Positions 5,600 through 13,426 of a DNA stretch of 13,426 bases are shown one piece after another. A model generated the notes under the pieces. It saw nothing but the letters and a program-made list of their open reading frames with translations. It made no database searches and had not been told where the DNA came from. The stretch comes from an uncultured Erysipelotrichaceae bacterium (GTDB taxonomy: Bacteria; Bacillota_I; Bacilli_A; RF39; UBA660), in NCBI GenBank assembly GCA_902796215.1, contig CADBNY010000055.1:1-13426 (forward strand), read 5' to 3'. The translations under genes and the position numbers were made by a program. Numbering within the stretch: position 1 is the first letter of the stretch; every line of letters begins with the position of its first letter.

Positions 5600-8500
5600 A
5601 TAATAGATATTGTAATTTCATGTTCTTTACCATCATTTTTTAAGGTAATTGCTTTAGATGTAGTCCTTTTTCCATCTAGTTCTTGATAAATCTCATTGCC
5701 TCTTACTACCTTTATATTATAAGGTGTATCTAAATATTGGTAAATTGCTTTATACCCTTTCCATTTCATTGGAATAGATGGTTCTATTTTTATTTTGTTT
5801 CCTTGTTTTTTTATTCCTAAAATATTTTGTACTCCAACGCGATAGAACCATCCAGCTGAGCCAGTATACCAGGTCCATCCTCCTCTTCCTGCGAAATTCT
5901 CGGATGAATAAATATCTGCAGCAATAACATATGGCTCTACTTTGTATTTTTCTACACTTTCTTCTTTTTGAGTACGATTTATTGGATTTATCATTTGATA
6001 GTATTCATATGCTTTTTCATAATTTCCTGTTTGGATTAAAGCCATTAAATACCATGATACAGAGTGCGTATATTGTCCACCATTTTCACGAATTCCAGCT
6101 GGATAACTCATAATGTATCCTGGATTATTTAAAGTTTTTGAAAAAGCTGGTGTTAGTAATTTGATAATATTATTCTTTTTATCTACTAGTTGTCTTTCTA
6201 CAGAATCCAGTACTTTTTGAACTCTATTTTTAGGAATAATTTGACTTAAAATTGCAAAACTTTGTGAAAGAAGATCAATTTTACATTCTCTATTTTCATG
6301 GCTTCCTAATTTGTCTCCATTATCATAAAACGCTCTTAAATAGTATTCTCCATCCCATGCTTTATTATTTATACTTTCTCTTAATTTTTCATTAAATTCT
6401 GTAAATTTTGTGCAGTCAAAATCTTTTTTATATTGTTGCATGACTTTTTTAAAAGAATCAATAATACTATATAAGAATAATCCTAACCAAACACTTTCTC
6501 CCTTTCCTTTGATTCCTACTCGATTCATTCCATCATTCCAGTCTCCTCCACCCATTAATGGTATTTTATGGGATCCTAAAGAATTCATTGATAATTCTAA
6601 TGATTTTAAACAGTGATTTAGTAAGGATTCTTTTTTTTCTGAATAATGGAAAACAATACCTTTTTCTGTTTCATATTTACTTAATTCTTCACCTATAATA
6701 TATGGGACTTTTTCTTCTAAAATTTTGTAATCTCCTGTTACTTTTATATAATGTAGTGTTGCATATACTAGCCATAAGTAATCATCCTTATACCTGCTTC
6801 TTAATCCAAAATGATCATGTTCATTCCACCAATGAAGAGTATCTCCTTTTTCAAATTGATGAGAAGCATTTATTAAAATCTGCATCTTTGTGTATTCTGG
6901 TTTTACTAATACGATATTTAGAGAATCTTGTAATTGATCTCTATATCCAAAAGCACCACTTACTTGATAGAATCCAGCTTTTGCTAAAATCCTAGAAGAC
7001 ATTGTTTGATATAAATACCATCCATTTATTACATAGTTAAAGCTTTCATCTGGAGTATATACTTGAATTTTTCCTAATAAATTATTCCAATGTTCTTTTA
7101 CAGCTTTTAATTCTTTTTTGCATGTTGCAATATTTTTATATTTATTTACTAAGTTTAATATTTCTTTATCATCGTTGCTACTACCTAGTATAAAGACAAT
7201 TGTTTTTTCTTCTTTAGCGTCTAAATCCATTTTAAAACCAATTGTTTTTTCTAGTATTTTATTTGAATCTACAAACTCAATATTTTCAGAGGATGATGTA
7301 AAGACACTAATATCTCCATAACTGATACTGTAAACATTACGCATTTTTAAATAATTATCCTTTTCTACATATTCAGTTAAAATATTTGGAGCTGTTAATT
7401 CTTCAAATCTTCCAAGCACTGGTTTCATGAAGAATTCTACTTTGACATTATTCCTTGAGTCTTTGTTATTTTTTAACTTTAATAAATAGAATTTTACATT
7501 ATTTTCTACCGCAACAAATTCTGTTATTTCATGAAATAATTCATTTGTTTCACTTTCTAATATACTGTATCCAAAACCATGTGTACATTTTTCTGGATCA
7601 AATATTTTTCCATTAAATTTGAATCCTTCACTTTTTTCATTTTTGATTGTTTCGTTTGTCCATGGTGTTATTTTAAATTCTCCAGAATTGTATGCATATG
7701 TATATCCACATCCATTATTACTAATTATTGTTCCAAATGTTTTATTGGCAATTACATTTACCCATGGCATAGGAGTATTTTTATTGTAAATTACATACTC
7801 TTTTCCATTTTCTTTAAATCCTCCAAAGCCATTATCAAAAATTAGTTGATCTTTTTGCTGTGTTTTTTTGTTTTCTTCTAATATTATTTTATCGTATTCT
7901 TCTATTTTTATATTTTTTTCTATTTCTTCGACAACTTTTTTTAAATCGACGTGTTTTTCAATTACAAACAAAAGTTTTGAAGCTGTATTTATTAAATATC
8001 TATCTTCTGAGGTTAATTCATCCTCGTTAATTACAGTAACATCACCTGGGGTATGATAAAAACTATTCATGGTGTATATACGGTACATTTCATCTTTTAT
8101 TTCTTTTTCTATCATTTTTTTTGATTCATTCTTTTCACTGTTTATGATAATAATGTCTACAAATATTAATTTATTCTTATAGTATTCAAATAGTTTCAAA
8201 ACTTCATAGATAAGACTCATGTCTCTTATGTCTTTTATTTCTATCGTAATAATTGGTCTATCTCCACTAATACCATATTTCCATAATCCATTTTGGCCCA
8301 TGGCATTTTGACTTAAAACTTGTATTTTTTTATCTGTAATAGATATATTTTTTTCTTGATATAGGTAGTTTAATATTTTGTGAAAACTCATCATGTTTTC
8401 TTTTGTAATATTCATATTTTTTGTATCTACAAAATTCATTAAAGTAGCATTCTTGAATTCTTCTTTTAATGTCACAGTGTTATTATAATGTTTTAAAATT

Positions 8501-11500
8501 TCATTTATTTGCTCTATACTACGTCCAAATCCCACTAATAAATATATTGATACAGATTCATTTGGTGGTAACACAATTTTGTTGCGCAAAGATAAGACTG
8601 GATCAAGATTATCTCCACAGTAATTTGTTAATTCATTATTTAATGCTTTGGCATTATTTAATTCATTATTTCTTCCAATGAAATTATTTTTTTCTGTTTC
8701 ATATGTATACTTTTCTAAAGGTTCTTTTATCATCATTTTCATGAACATATAACTATTTATACTAAAATCTTTTCTATTTTTTCTTTTAGCTATTAAACAG
8801 TGTGTTGCAGGATCATATTTTGTATGAATAAACATATTATTAAACGCTTTATGACTTATGTCATCCATATTATCACAAATAATTGGTTCTGTATAACTTG
8901 TAATTTCGACTGTTTTTTCTTCTTCACTTTCATTTTTAAGCGTTATTCTTCTAATTTCTGTATGATAATTATTAGAAATAACAATACCCGTTTTTGTTGT
9001 TATTTCTCCATCTCGTCTTACATATTTTATCTTATCTGCTGCTAAAACAACTTCATATTTATCTGGTTTAGTATTCATAGGTGAATAAGTATTACTCCAA
9101 ATATGATTTGTTTTTAAATCTTTTATAAACAAGAAAATTCCTTGACTTTGTGTTGACATTTTTCTATATCTATTTAATTGTAATGTTCTATATCTTGATA
9201 AACTATTTCCTCTATCATCCATAATTAAAGTATAATTTTTGTTTGATAGAGCTGTCATTTCTGGTAATGGTCTTAGTTGATTAAAGATACGAATATCATT
9301 TTCTATATTTTCTTTAGAAATGGTATATTTTTTATATTTTTCAATTTTTACATCAATAATGGCTTTTACTTGAACTTTTTCTTTTAACAATAATTCAAAG
9401 GCTCTAATATGGGCATTTGCATGAAAATATTTTTTGATAACATCTTTCTTTAAATAATTAGTAAGCCCTATTAAAATCATTCCTTGATGATGAGAAAAAT
9501 ATGCCTGGACAATTCCTTTGTTATTATAATCATAGGCTTCATATAATCCATATGTACTATACATATTTAAACTTTTAAATTTTTTTATATTATTGTATAC
9601 ATCTTCTGGGAACATCTCTAAAACCATTAGTGATGAATATGGTGATAGAACAATTCTATTTTCTTTATCTTCCTTGGCTTTTAGATAAGGGACAGAAAAA
9701 GCTTTATATTTATAGTTTTGTGAATCATCCAATTCATTATATCCTGATTCTGATATACCCCATGGTAGCTTATAAGAAATTTTGTTTACATAATTTTTTT
9801 GACAAAGGTGGGCAAAATAATATGTTTCATCTAAAAGGGTATTCGGATAATTTCTCATAAATAAGAATGGCATATAATATTCAAATGCTGTTCCAGACCA
9901 AGATATTAATCCTTTATGTCTTTTATATGTTGTTAAAGTTTTATCTTGGGCCATCCAGTGCTTTACTGGTACAAAACCAAGACAAATCGCAATATAACTT
10001 GTTAATCTTGATTCAGATGCAAATTTATTATAATTATATGGCATTAGCTTACCTTCATCATCATCATAACCAATACTAAATACATCTCTTTTTGTATATA
10101 ATTTTTTAAAGTTTGTATTTCTGATTAATCTATCACATAAAAGAACTAATTCTTTTTTTTCTTGTTTTCTTAAAAATTCTTGGGTAACTATAAGAGATGC
10201 TACTAAATTTCCAGAATCTACTGTTGATATAAAATGAGGAATCATTACTTCTTTTGTTATAATATTATACCAATTGTATAGGTGTCCATGCCATTTTTCT
10301 AATGATTGAATTGACTTTAATATTTTTTCTAATAAAAATATTGCTTTTTCCTTATCAATTAATTCTAATTCATAGGCACTGACAATACTTGTTAAGGAGT
10401 ATCCTATAGCAGTTGGAGATGTTCTTTTATCTGCTTTTTGCTCTCTATTTTCTTGATAGTTATCAGGAATTAAATAATTATATTCTTCTCTTAAATTGTC
10501 TTCAAAATACTTCCAAGTTCTTTCTGAAAGTTCTTTTATTTCATCAATCTTTTTTTCTTTTAATTCAATTTTTGAATAATCAATATGTTTACTTACTTCA
10601 TATAAAAGAAATGGTGCTGTAATAAAAATAAATGCTGGTATAAACGCTATATAATTCTTTGTTAACATTCCCATTATGATAAAAATAGTACCTGTAATTA
10701 TATTAAAATCAAAATTGCGAATATAATTTATTAAACTATTATTTAATGTTTTTTCAACTTCTTCGGCTGTCGTCCATTGAAGTAAATGCTTATGGCTAAT
10801 ATTTAAGCGATATAGTGTTCTAAAAAAAGCATCCATATAAAGTTTGGTATAATATGGAATTGTTGCTATTACAATGTATGAACGAAGTAATAAACTTTTT
10901 CCTCCATAATATAGATTTTTATAATTTACTTTTTTCCCAGACTCCATTCTCGTATTTAGTTTTCTAAATAGAAAAATGAAAACGGGTATTGCAGTTTCTA
11001 TTAAGACAAGAAATATCCAAGGAAATGATTCTTTTAATGGCTTTGTAAATGATAATAGTAAAATTAGTAATAACATTGGTTCTAGGAACATTCGAATAAT
11101 GTTATCTAATATTTTATATTTTCCTAGTATATTAATAGGATTTTTAACTTGTTTTCCTTTTTTATTTTTTACTTTGTTTTTTATCCATCCTATAATTTGA
11201 GTATCTCCTCTTGCCCATCTATGTTGTCTTTTGGTATCTATTAAAAATCTTGCTGGAAAATCGTCTAATAATTCAGCATCTGAAATGAAACCGCATCTTA
11301 AGTAATTTCCTTCTAATAAATCATGGGAAAGAATTAAATTTTCAGGAAATGTCTCATCTAATAAATCACTAAAAATTTTTAAGTCATAAATTCCTTTTCC
11401 TACAAAGCTTCCTTCTTTGAAAACATCTTGGTAGAAATTTGGTACAACTGATGAATAGGTTTCAAATCCTCCAATTTCTGCAAAAAGTTGACTATATAAA

Positions 11501-13224
11501 CTTCTATTTGTCGTTTCAATATCAATACTTATTTTTGGTTGTAGAAGTGCATATCCATCTATTACTTTTGTACCTTCTTTGTTTAAAACTGGTTTATTCA
11601 TTGGGTGAGCCATTGCTCCTACTAATTTTGTTATTGAATTTAATGATAATTTTGTATCTACGTCTAAAGTAATTACATATTTTATTCCTAAATCATTATT
11701 ATGAAGCATATTAACATTGTAGTATTTTTCTTCATCAACATATTCTCCCAATAATATCTTATTAAACTGGAGTAGTGCTCCTCTTTTTCTTTCATATCCA
11801 AGATAACTATTCTCGCATTTAGTCCATACTCTCTTTCGATATATGAAGAAAAATATATCTTTTTTATATTTAGCATTTAATTCTTCTGCATATTTTTTTC
11901 CATATTCAGATATTATCTTATCATAGCTTTCAACTTTCTTTTTTGATTCTTTTGTATCTCCTAGAAGGGTGAAATATAAATTGTCTGTTTTATTCATTAA
12001 ATAGAAAGATTCTAATTTGTCAAACATTGCTTTTATTTTTTCTTCTGTTTGAATTATTGTTGGAATAACAACCATTGTTTTTGATTCTGGTGGTATTTTT
12101 TTTGAATAATCTAATTTAGGAATAATTGTTGGATGAATAAAGTATGTCAATGTTTCATCCATAATTTTTTTAGTAATCTGACTAATTGGTATAAATAAAA
12201 TTAGAAATCCTAAAATTTTTAATTTTATAAAGTATTGTGCTAAGAAAATTGATAAGCTTATGCTTATTACTAATAAACTTGTTAAATACAATGTTACTTT
12301 TATTTTATTGCTTTTCTTTTTAAAAATTTTAAAACCAATATGCTCTTCTTTTGTAAATATTTTTTCTAAATAATTGTATTCTTCCAGATGATGCTTTTTT
12401 GCTAATTTTACTATTTGTCTTCGATAAGTAATTTTTGATTCAAATGTCATATTTTTATAAATAGGATCTGTTAATAATAGCTTTTCTGTCTTCGATACTT
12501 TTTCATACATATCTTCAATTGGAATTTCTAAAAATTCTTTTAATCCGGTAAAAATGTTTGATATTAAAATGTTGTTTTCAACCTTTTTTTGATATTCTTG
12601 ATTTACAAGTTCTTTCAAGCTTACGGACTTTTTTTTCAGGTTTTCATTCAATTCCTTAAATAGAATGTTTCTTTCTCTCGCTGTTTTGCTCATCTGGTTA
12701 TTTAGTTCAAAAATAAAATATGTGTTATTGGACACATCAAAATCATCTGGCAAAATTGCTTCTATTTTTAACTCTCTATTTTCTTTTATAATTTTAGAGA
12801 CATCTTCCTTATCTACTAATTTTTGGTATTCTTCTCTACATAGATTATTTAATCTTTCTATATATACAATTATTAAGGTATAGATTATACTACTTATTTC
12901 TTTGTAATTAAATATTTTATGATTTTTATTTTGGTATTGATTTAATTCTTCTATTAAAGATTTAAAATTAAGATTGTAGTTTTTATTATTTGCAATATTT
13001 TTTAGCAAATAATAATTACTTTTAACTAGCTTATAATCTTTTTTTAAATCTTTTTTACTTGATTGAATGTTGTTTTTTATTTCAGCTAATAAATAATAAT
13101 TATCTACTAGCCATTCATTTGTTATTCCTACATATTCATTTTTTTTTGTTTTATTAATCAAAAAGCTATAATATTTTGATAAATCTTCATATGTTTTGTA
13201 GAATTCTTTTATTATATTTGCCAT
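5584..13224 (-). CDS. Cyclic beta-1,2-glucan synthase, GT84-transglycosylase-GH94 (NdvB/ChvB/Cgs type)
   Basis: 2546 aa, somewhat shorter than the roughly 2830-2870 of Agrobacterium/Brucella enzymes. Known family role: polymerise glucose from UDP-glucose into beta-1,2-glucan at the membrane, close it into rings, and trim chain length by phosphorolysis. Seen here: a helical N-terminal region (1-300); membrane segments near 309-331 and 335-350; GT84 catalytic region with DVD at 521-523, acidic ISDAELLDDF (647-656) and RQHRW (666-670); further membrane segments near 711-728, 734-754, 780-797 and 841-876. A glycoamylase-like (cyclisation) domain follows at about 925-1290, with STVDSGN (1000-1006), ESRLTSYIA (1071-1079), SWSGTAFEYYMP (1108-1119) and YFSHHQGM (1242-1249). 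A beta-sandwich and linker occupy about 1330-1790, with GISGDRP (1651-1657). The GH94 module is at about 1795-2530: GYRDQLQD (2093-2100), GGGDWNDG (2225-2232) with the general-acid Asp, His2387, and TGSAGW (2454-2459). The apparent phosphate-binding set (R2095, H2387, T2454, G2455) is intact. The start has AAGGAG 8 nt upstream. Monocistronic. Confidence 0.93.
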   Translation of the reverse strand: MANIIKEFYKTYEDLSKYYSFLINKTKKNEYVGITNEWLVDNYYLLAEIKNNIQSSKKDLKKDYKLVKSNYYLLKNIANNKNYNLNFKSLIEELNQYQNKNHKIFNYKEISSIIYTLIIVYIERLNNLCREEYQKLVDKEDVSKIIKENRELKIEAILPDDFDVSNNTYFIFELNNQMSKTARERNILFKELNENLKKKSVSLKELVNQEYQKKVENNILISNIFTGLKEFLEIPIEDMYEKVSKTEKLLLTDPIYKNMTFESKITYRRQIVKLAKKHHLEEYNYLEKIFTKEEHIGFKIFKKKSNKIKVTLYLTSLLVISISLSIFLAQYFIKLKILGFLILFIPISQITKKIMDETLTYFIHPTIIPKLDYSKKIPPESKTMVVIPTIIQTEEKIKAMFDKLESFYLMNKTDNLYFTLLGDTKESKKKVESYDKIISEYGKKYAEELNAKYKKDIFFFIYRKRVWTKCENSYLGYERKRGALLQFNKILLGEYVDEEKYYNVNMLHNNDLGIKYVITLDVDTKLSLNSITKLVGAMAHPMNKPVLNKEGTKVIDGYALLQPKISIDIETTNRSLYSQLFAEIGGFETYSSVVPNFYQDVFKEGSFVGKGIYDLKIFSDLLDETFPENLILSHDLLEGNYLRCGFISDAELLDDFPARFLIDTKRQHRWARGDTQIIGWIKNKVKNKKGKQVKNPINILGKYKILDNIIRMFLEPMLLLILLLSFTKPLKESFPWIFLVLIETAIPVFIFLFRKLNTRMESGKKVNYKNLYYGGKSLLLRSYIVIATIPYYTKLYMDAFFRTLYRLNISHKHLLQWTTAEEVEKTLNNSLINYIRNFDFNIITGTIFIIMGMLTKNYIAFIPAFIFITAPFLLYEVSKHIDYSKIELKEKKIDEIKELSERTWKYFEDNLREEYNYLIPDNYQENREQKADKRTSPTAIGYSLTSIVSAYELELIDKEKAIFLLEKILKSIQSLEKWHGHLYNWYNIITKEVMIPHFISTVDSGNLVASLIVTQEFLRKQEKKELVLLCDRLIRNTNFKKLYTKRDVFSIGYDDDEGKLMPYNYNKFASESRLTSYIAICLGFVPVKHWMAQDKTLTTYKRHKGLISWSGTAFEYYMPFLFMRNYPNTLLDETYYFAHLCQKNYVNKISYKLPWGISESGYNELDDSQNYKYKAFSVPYLKAKEDKENRIVLSPYSSLMVLEMFPEDVYNNIKKFKSLNMYSTYGLYEAYDYNNKGIVQAYFSHHQGMILIGLTNYLKKDVIKKYFHANAHIRAFELLLKEKVQVKAIIDVKIEKYKKYTISKENIENDIRIFNQLRPLPEMTALSNKNYTLIMDDRGNSLSRYRTLQLNRYRKMSTQSQGIFLFIKDLKTNHIWSNTYSPMNTKPDKYEVVLAADKIKYVRRDGEITTKTGIVISNNYHTEIRRITLKNESEEEKTVEITSYTEPIICDNMDDISHKAFNNMFIHTKYDPATHCLIAKRKNRKDFSINSYMFMKMMIKEPLEKYTYETEKNNFIGRNNELNNAKALNNELTNYCGDNLDPVLSLRNKIVLPPNESVSIYLLVGFGRSIEQINEILKHYNNTVTLKEEFKNATLMNFVDTKNMNITKENMMSFHKILNYLYQEKNISITDKKIQVLSQNAMGQNGLWKYGISGDRPIITIEIKDIRDMSLIYEVLKLFEYYKNKLIFVDIIIINSEKNESKKMIEKEIKDEMYRIYTMNSFYHTPGDVTVINEDELTSEDRYLINTASKLLFVIEKHVDLKKVVEEIEKNIKIEEYDKIILEENKKTQQKDQLIFDNGFGGFKENGKEYVIYNKNTPMPWVNVIANKTFGTIISNNGCGYTYAYNSGEFKITPWTNETIKNEKSEGFKFNGKIFDPEKCTHGFGYSILESETNELFHEITEFVAVENNVKFYLLKLKNNKDSRNNVKVEFFMKPVLGRFEELTAPNILTEYVEKDNYLKMRNVYSISYGDISVFTSSSENIEFVDSNKILEKTIGFKMDLDAKEEKTIVFILGSSNDDKEILNLVNKYKNIATCKKELKAVKEHWNNLLGKIQVYTPDESFNYVINGWYLYQTMSSRILAKAGFYQVSGAFGYRDQLQDSLNIVLVKPEYTKMQILINASHQFEKGDTLHWWNEHDHFGLRSRYKDDYLWLVYATLHYIKVTGDYKILEEKVPYIIGEELSKYETEKGIVFHYSEKKESLLNHCLKSLELSMNSLGSHKIPLMGGGDWNDGMNRVGIKGKGESVWLGLFLYSIIDSFKKVMQQYKKDFDCTKFTEFNEKLRESINNKAWDGEYYLRAFYDNGDKLGSHENRECKIDLLSQSFAILSQIIPKNRVQKVLDSVERQLVDKKNNIIKLLTPAFSKTLNNPGYIMSYPAGIRENGGQYTHSVSWYLMALIQTGNYEKAYEYYQMINPINRTQKEESVEKYKVEPYVIAADIYSSENFAGRGGWTWYTGSAGWFYRVGVQNILGIKKQGNKIKIEPSIPMKWKGYKAIYQYLDTPYNIKVVRGNEIYQELDGKRTTSKAITLKNDGKEHEITISIMKEKE

Positions 13225-13227
13225 CTA

Positions 13228-13247
13228 TTACACTCCTTATAGTGTAA
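13228..13247. promoter_or_regulatory. Perfect 7-bp inverted repeat at the glucan synthase promoter, candidate operator
   Basis: TTACACT and AGTGTAA flank a 6-nt centre (ATAAGG on the minus strand). The left arm overlaps the last base of the -10 box and fills the gap to the predicted start point. The right arm and centre contain the ribosome site AAGGAG. A repressor bound here would block transcription; alternatively, if transcription starts further upstream, the RNA would fold with the ribosome site inside the hairpin. The spacing of ACAC and GTGT resembles an NrdR box, but only one copy is present and the target gene does not fit. Confidence 0.5.
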
Positions 13248-13275
13248 GTATATCATAAAATATTTATAATAACTA
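13247..13275 (-). promoter_or_regulatory. Extended -10 promoter of the glucan synthase gene
   Basis: On the minus strand TGATATACT gives an extended -10 (TATACT at 13247-13252). The -35 position 17 nt upstream (TAGTTA, 13270-13275) is poor. The predicted transcription start is near 13240, leaving a leader of only about 16 nt. A weak -35 with an extended -10 fits a promoter that is regulated or helped by an activator, which is inference. Confidence 0.5.
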
Positions 13276-13304
13276 TAATCGTATGCAGAAAAAAAATTTT
13301 TTGC

Positions 13305-13331
13305 AAAAAAAAACTCGATTTTTTTCGAGTT
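13305..13331 (-). terminator. Intrinsic terminator after tRNA-Ser
   Basis: On the minus strand AACTCGA (13325-13331) and TCGAGTT (13312-13318) form a perfect 7-bp stem with a six-A loop. The stem is followed by seven more T (13305-13311). It begins 10 nt after the tRNA 3' CCA and separates the tRNA transcript from the glucan synthase gene. Confidence 0.92.
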
Positions 13332-13341
13332 GTTTCTTTTA

Positions 13342-13426
13342 TGGCGGAGTAGGAGAGATTTGAACTCTCGCAGCAGTTGCCCGCTCTACACCCTTAGCAG
13401 GGGCGCCTCTTCAGCCTCTTGAGTAC
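13342..13426 (-). tRNA. tRNA-Ser(GCU), 5' end cut by right edge
   Basis: The minus strand reads GTACTCAAGAGGCTGAAGAG at the edge, then the anticodon loop CTGCTAA with anticodon GCT (13396-13398). A long class II variable arm follows, then the T-loop GTTCAAATC and the 3' acceptor strand CTACTCC with discriminator G and encoded CCA (13342-13344). It decodes AGC/AGU serine codons. The first six bases of the acceptor stem are outside the window; from the 3' strand they should be GGAGTA, pairing fully. It closely resembles the Bacillus tRNA-Ser(GCU). Confidence 0.95.

Noticed and set aside
11688..11876. 62-codon minus-strand frame inside the glucan synthase gene in another phase
   Set aside because: It overlaps the GT84 coding sequence completely and has no ribosome site or recognisable product.
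1007..12883. Many open frames of 60-98 codons on the plus strand, including 1007-1270 and 3557-3853
   Set aside because: They lie opposite genes with clear family motifs, mostly lack a ribosome site, and read as Leu/Ile/Phe-rich sequence expected from the complement of AT-rich, Lys/Asn/Glu-rich genes.

Overview
The window is a strongly AT-rich piece of bacterial chromosome. Every gene I can support lies on the minus strand. Shine-Dalgarno sequences are strong (AGGAGA, AAGGAG), promoters look sigma-A-like with extended -10 elements, and several genes end in TGA, so the standard bacterial code is used rather than the Mycoplasma code. With a class B sortase, a pair of proteins that look like type VII secretion (LXG/WXG100-like) products and a Bacillus-like tRNA-Ser(GCU), this points to a low-GC Gram-positive (Bacillota), possibly an uncultured Bacilli or Clostridia lineage. 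The lineage is an inference.

Layout, read in the direction of transcription from the right edge to the left edge. (1) A tRNA-Ser(GCU), cut by the right edge, ends in a clear intrinsic terminator. (2) A short promoter region with a perfect 7-bp inverted repeat at the predicted transcription start leads into one giant gene (2546 aa). It is a membrane-bound cyclic beta-1,2-glucan synthase of the NdvB/ChvB/Cgs type: GT84 glycosyltransferase with membrane segments, glycoamylase-like transglycosylase domain, GH94 phosphorylase-like domain. It fills more than half of the window, and its terminator hairpin contains its own stop codon. (3) A 154-aa protein with the look of a DnaQ-type exonuclease fold that has lost its metal-binding acids. 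(4) A tight operon with its own good promoter: glucose-6-phosphate isomerase (pgi), a PAP2 membrane phosphatase, a Cof-type HAD protein with a destroyed active site, and a divergent class B sortase, followed by a weak intrinsic terminator. The first three genes overlap by ATGA. (5) A 317-nt gap holding that terminator and a probable promoter. (6) A two-gene unit: a 108-aa helical protein without tryptophan, then a larger protein with a helical N-terminus, a long Gly/Ala-rich hydrophobic stretch and 15-residue tandem repeats that run off the left edge.

How the parts may work together: Pgi links fructose-6-P and glucose-6-P, and glucose-6-P leads to UDP-glucose, the donor for the glucan synthase. 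PAP2 and sortase both act at the membrane or cell wall. The common theme is envelope and glucan metabolism, with a probable secretion effector pair at the left. The most unusual points are the two or three degenerate enzymes side by side (HAD, DnaQ-like, and a sortase without the usual catalytic Arg), the WXG-less effector pair with its repeat array, and the inverted repeat on the glucan synthase promoter. I see no mobile element, CRISPR array or phage gene.
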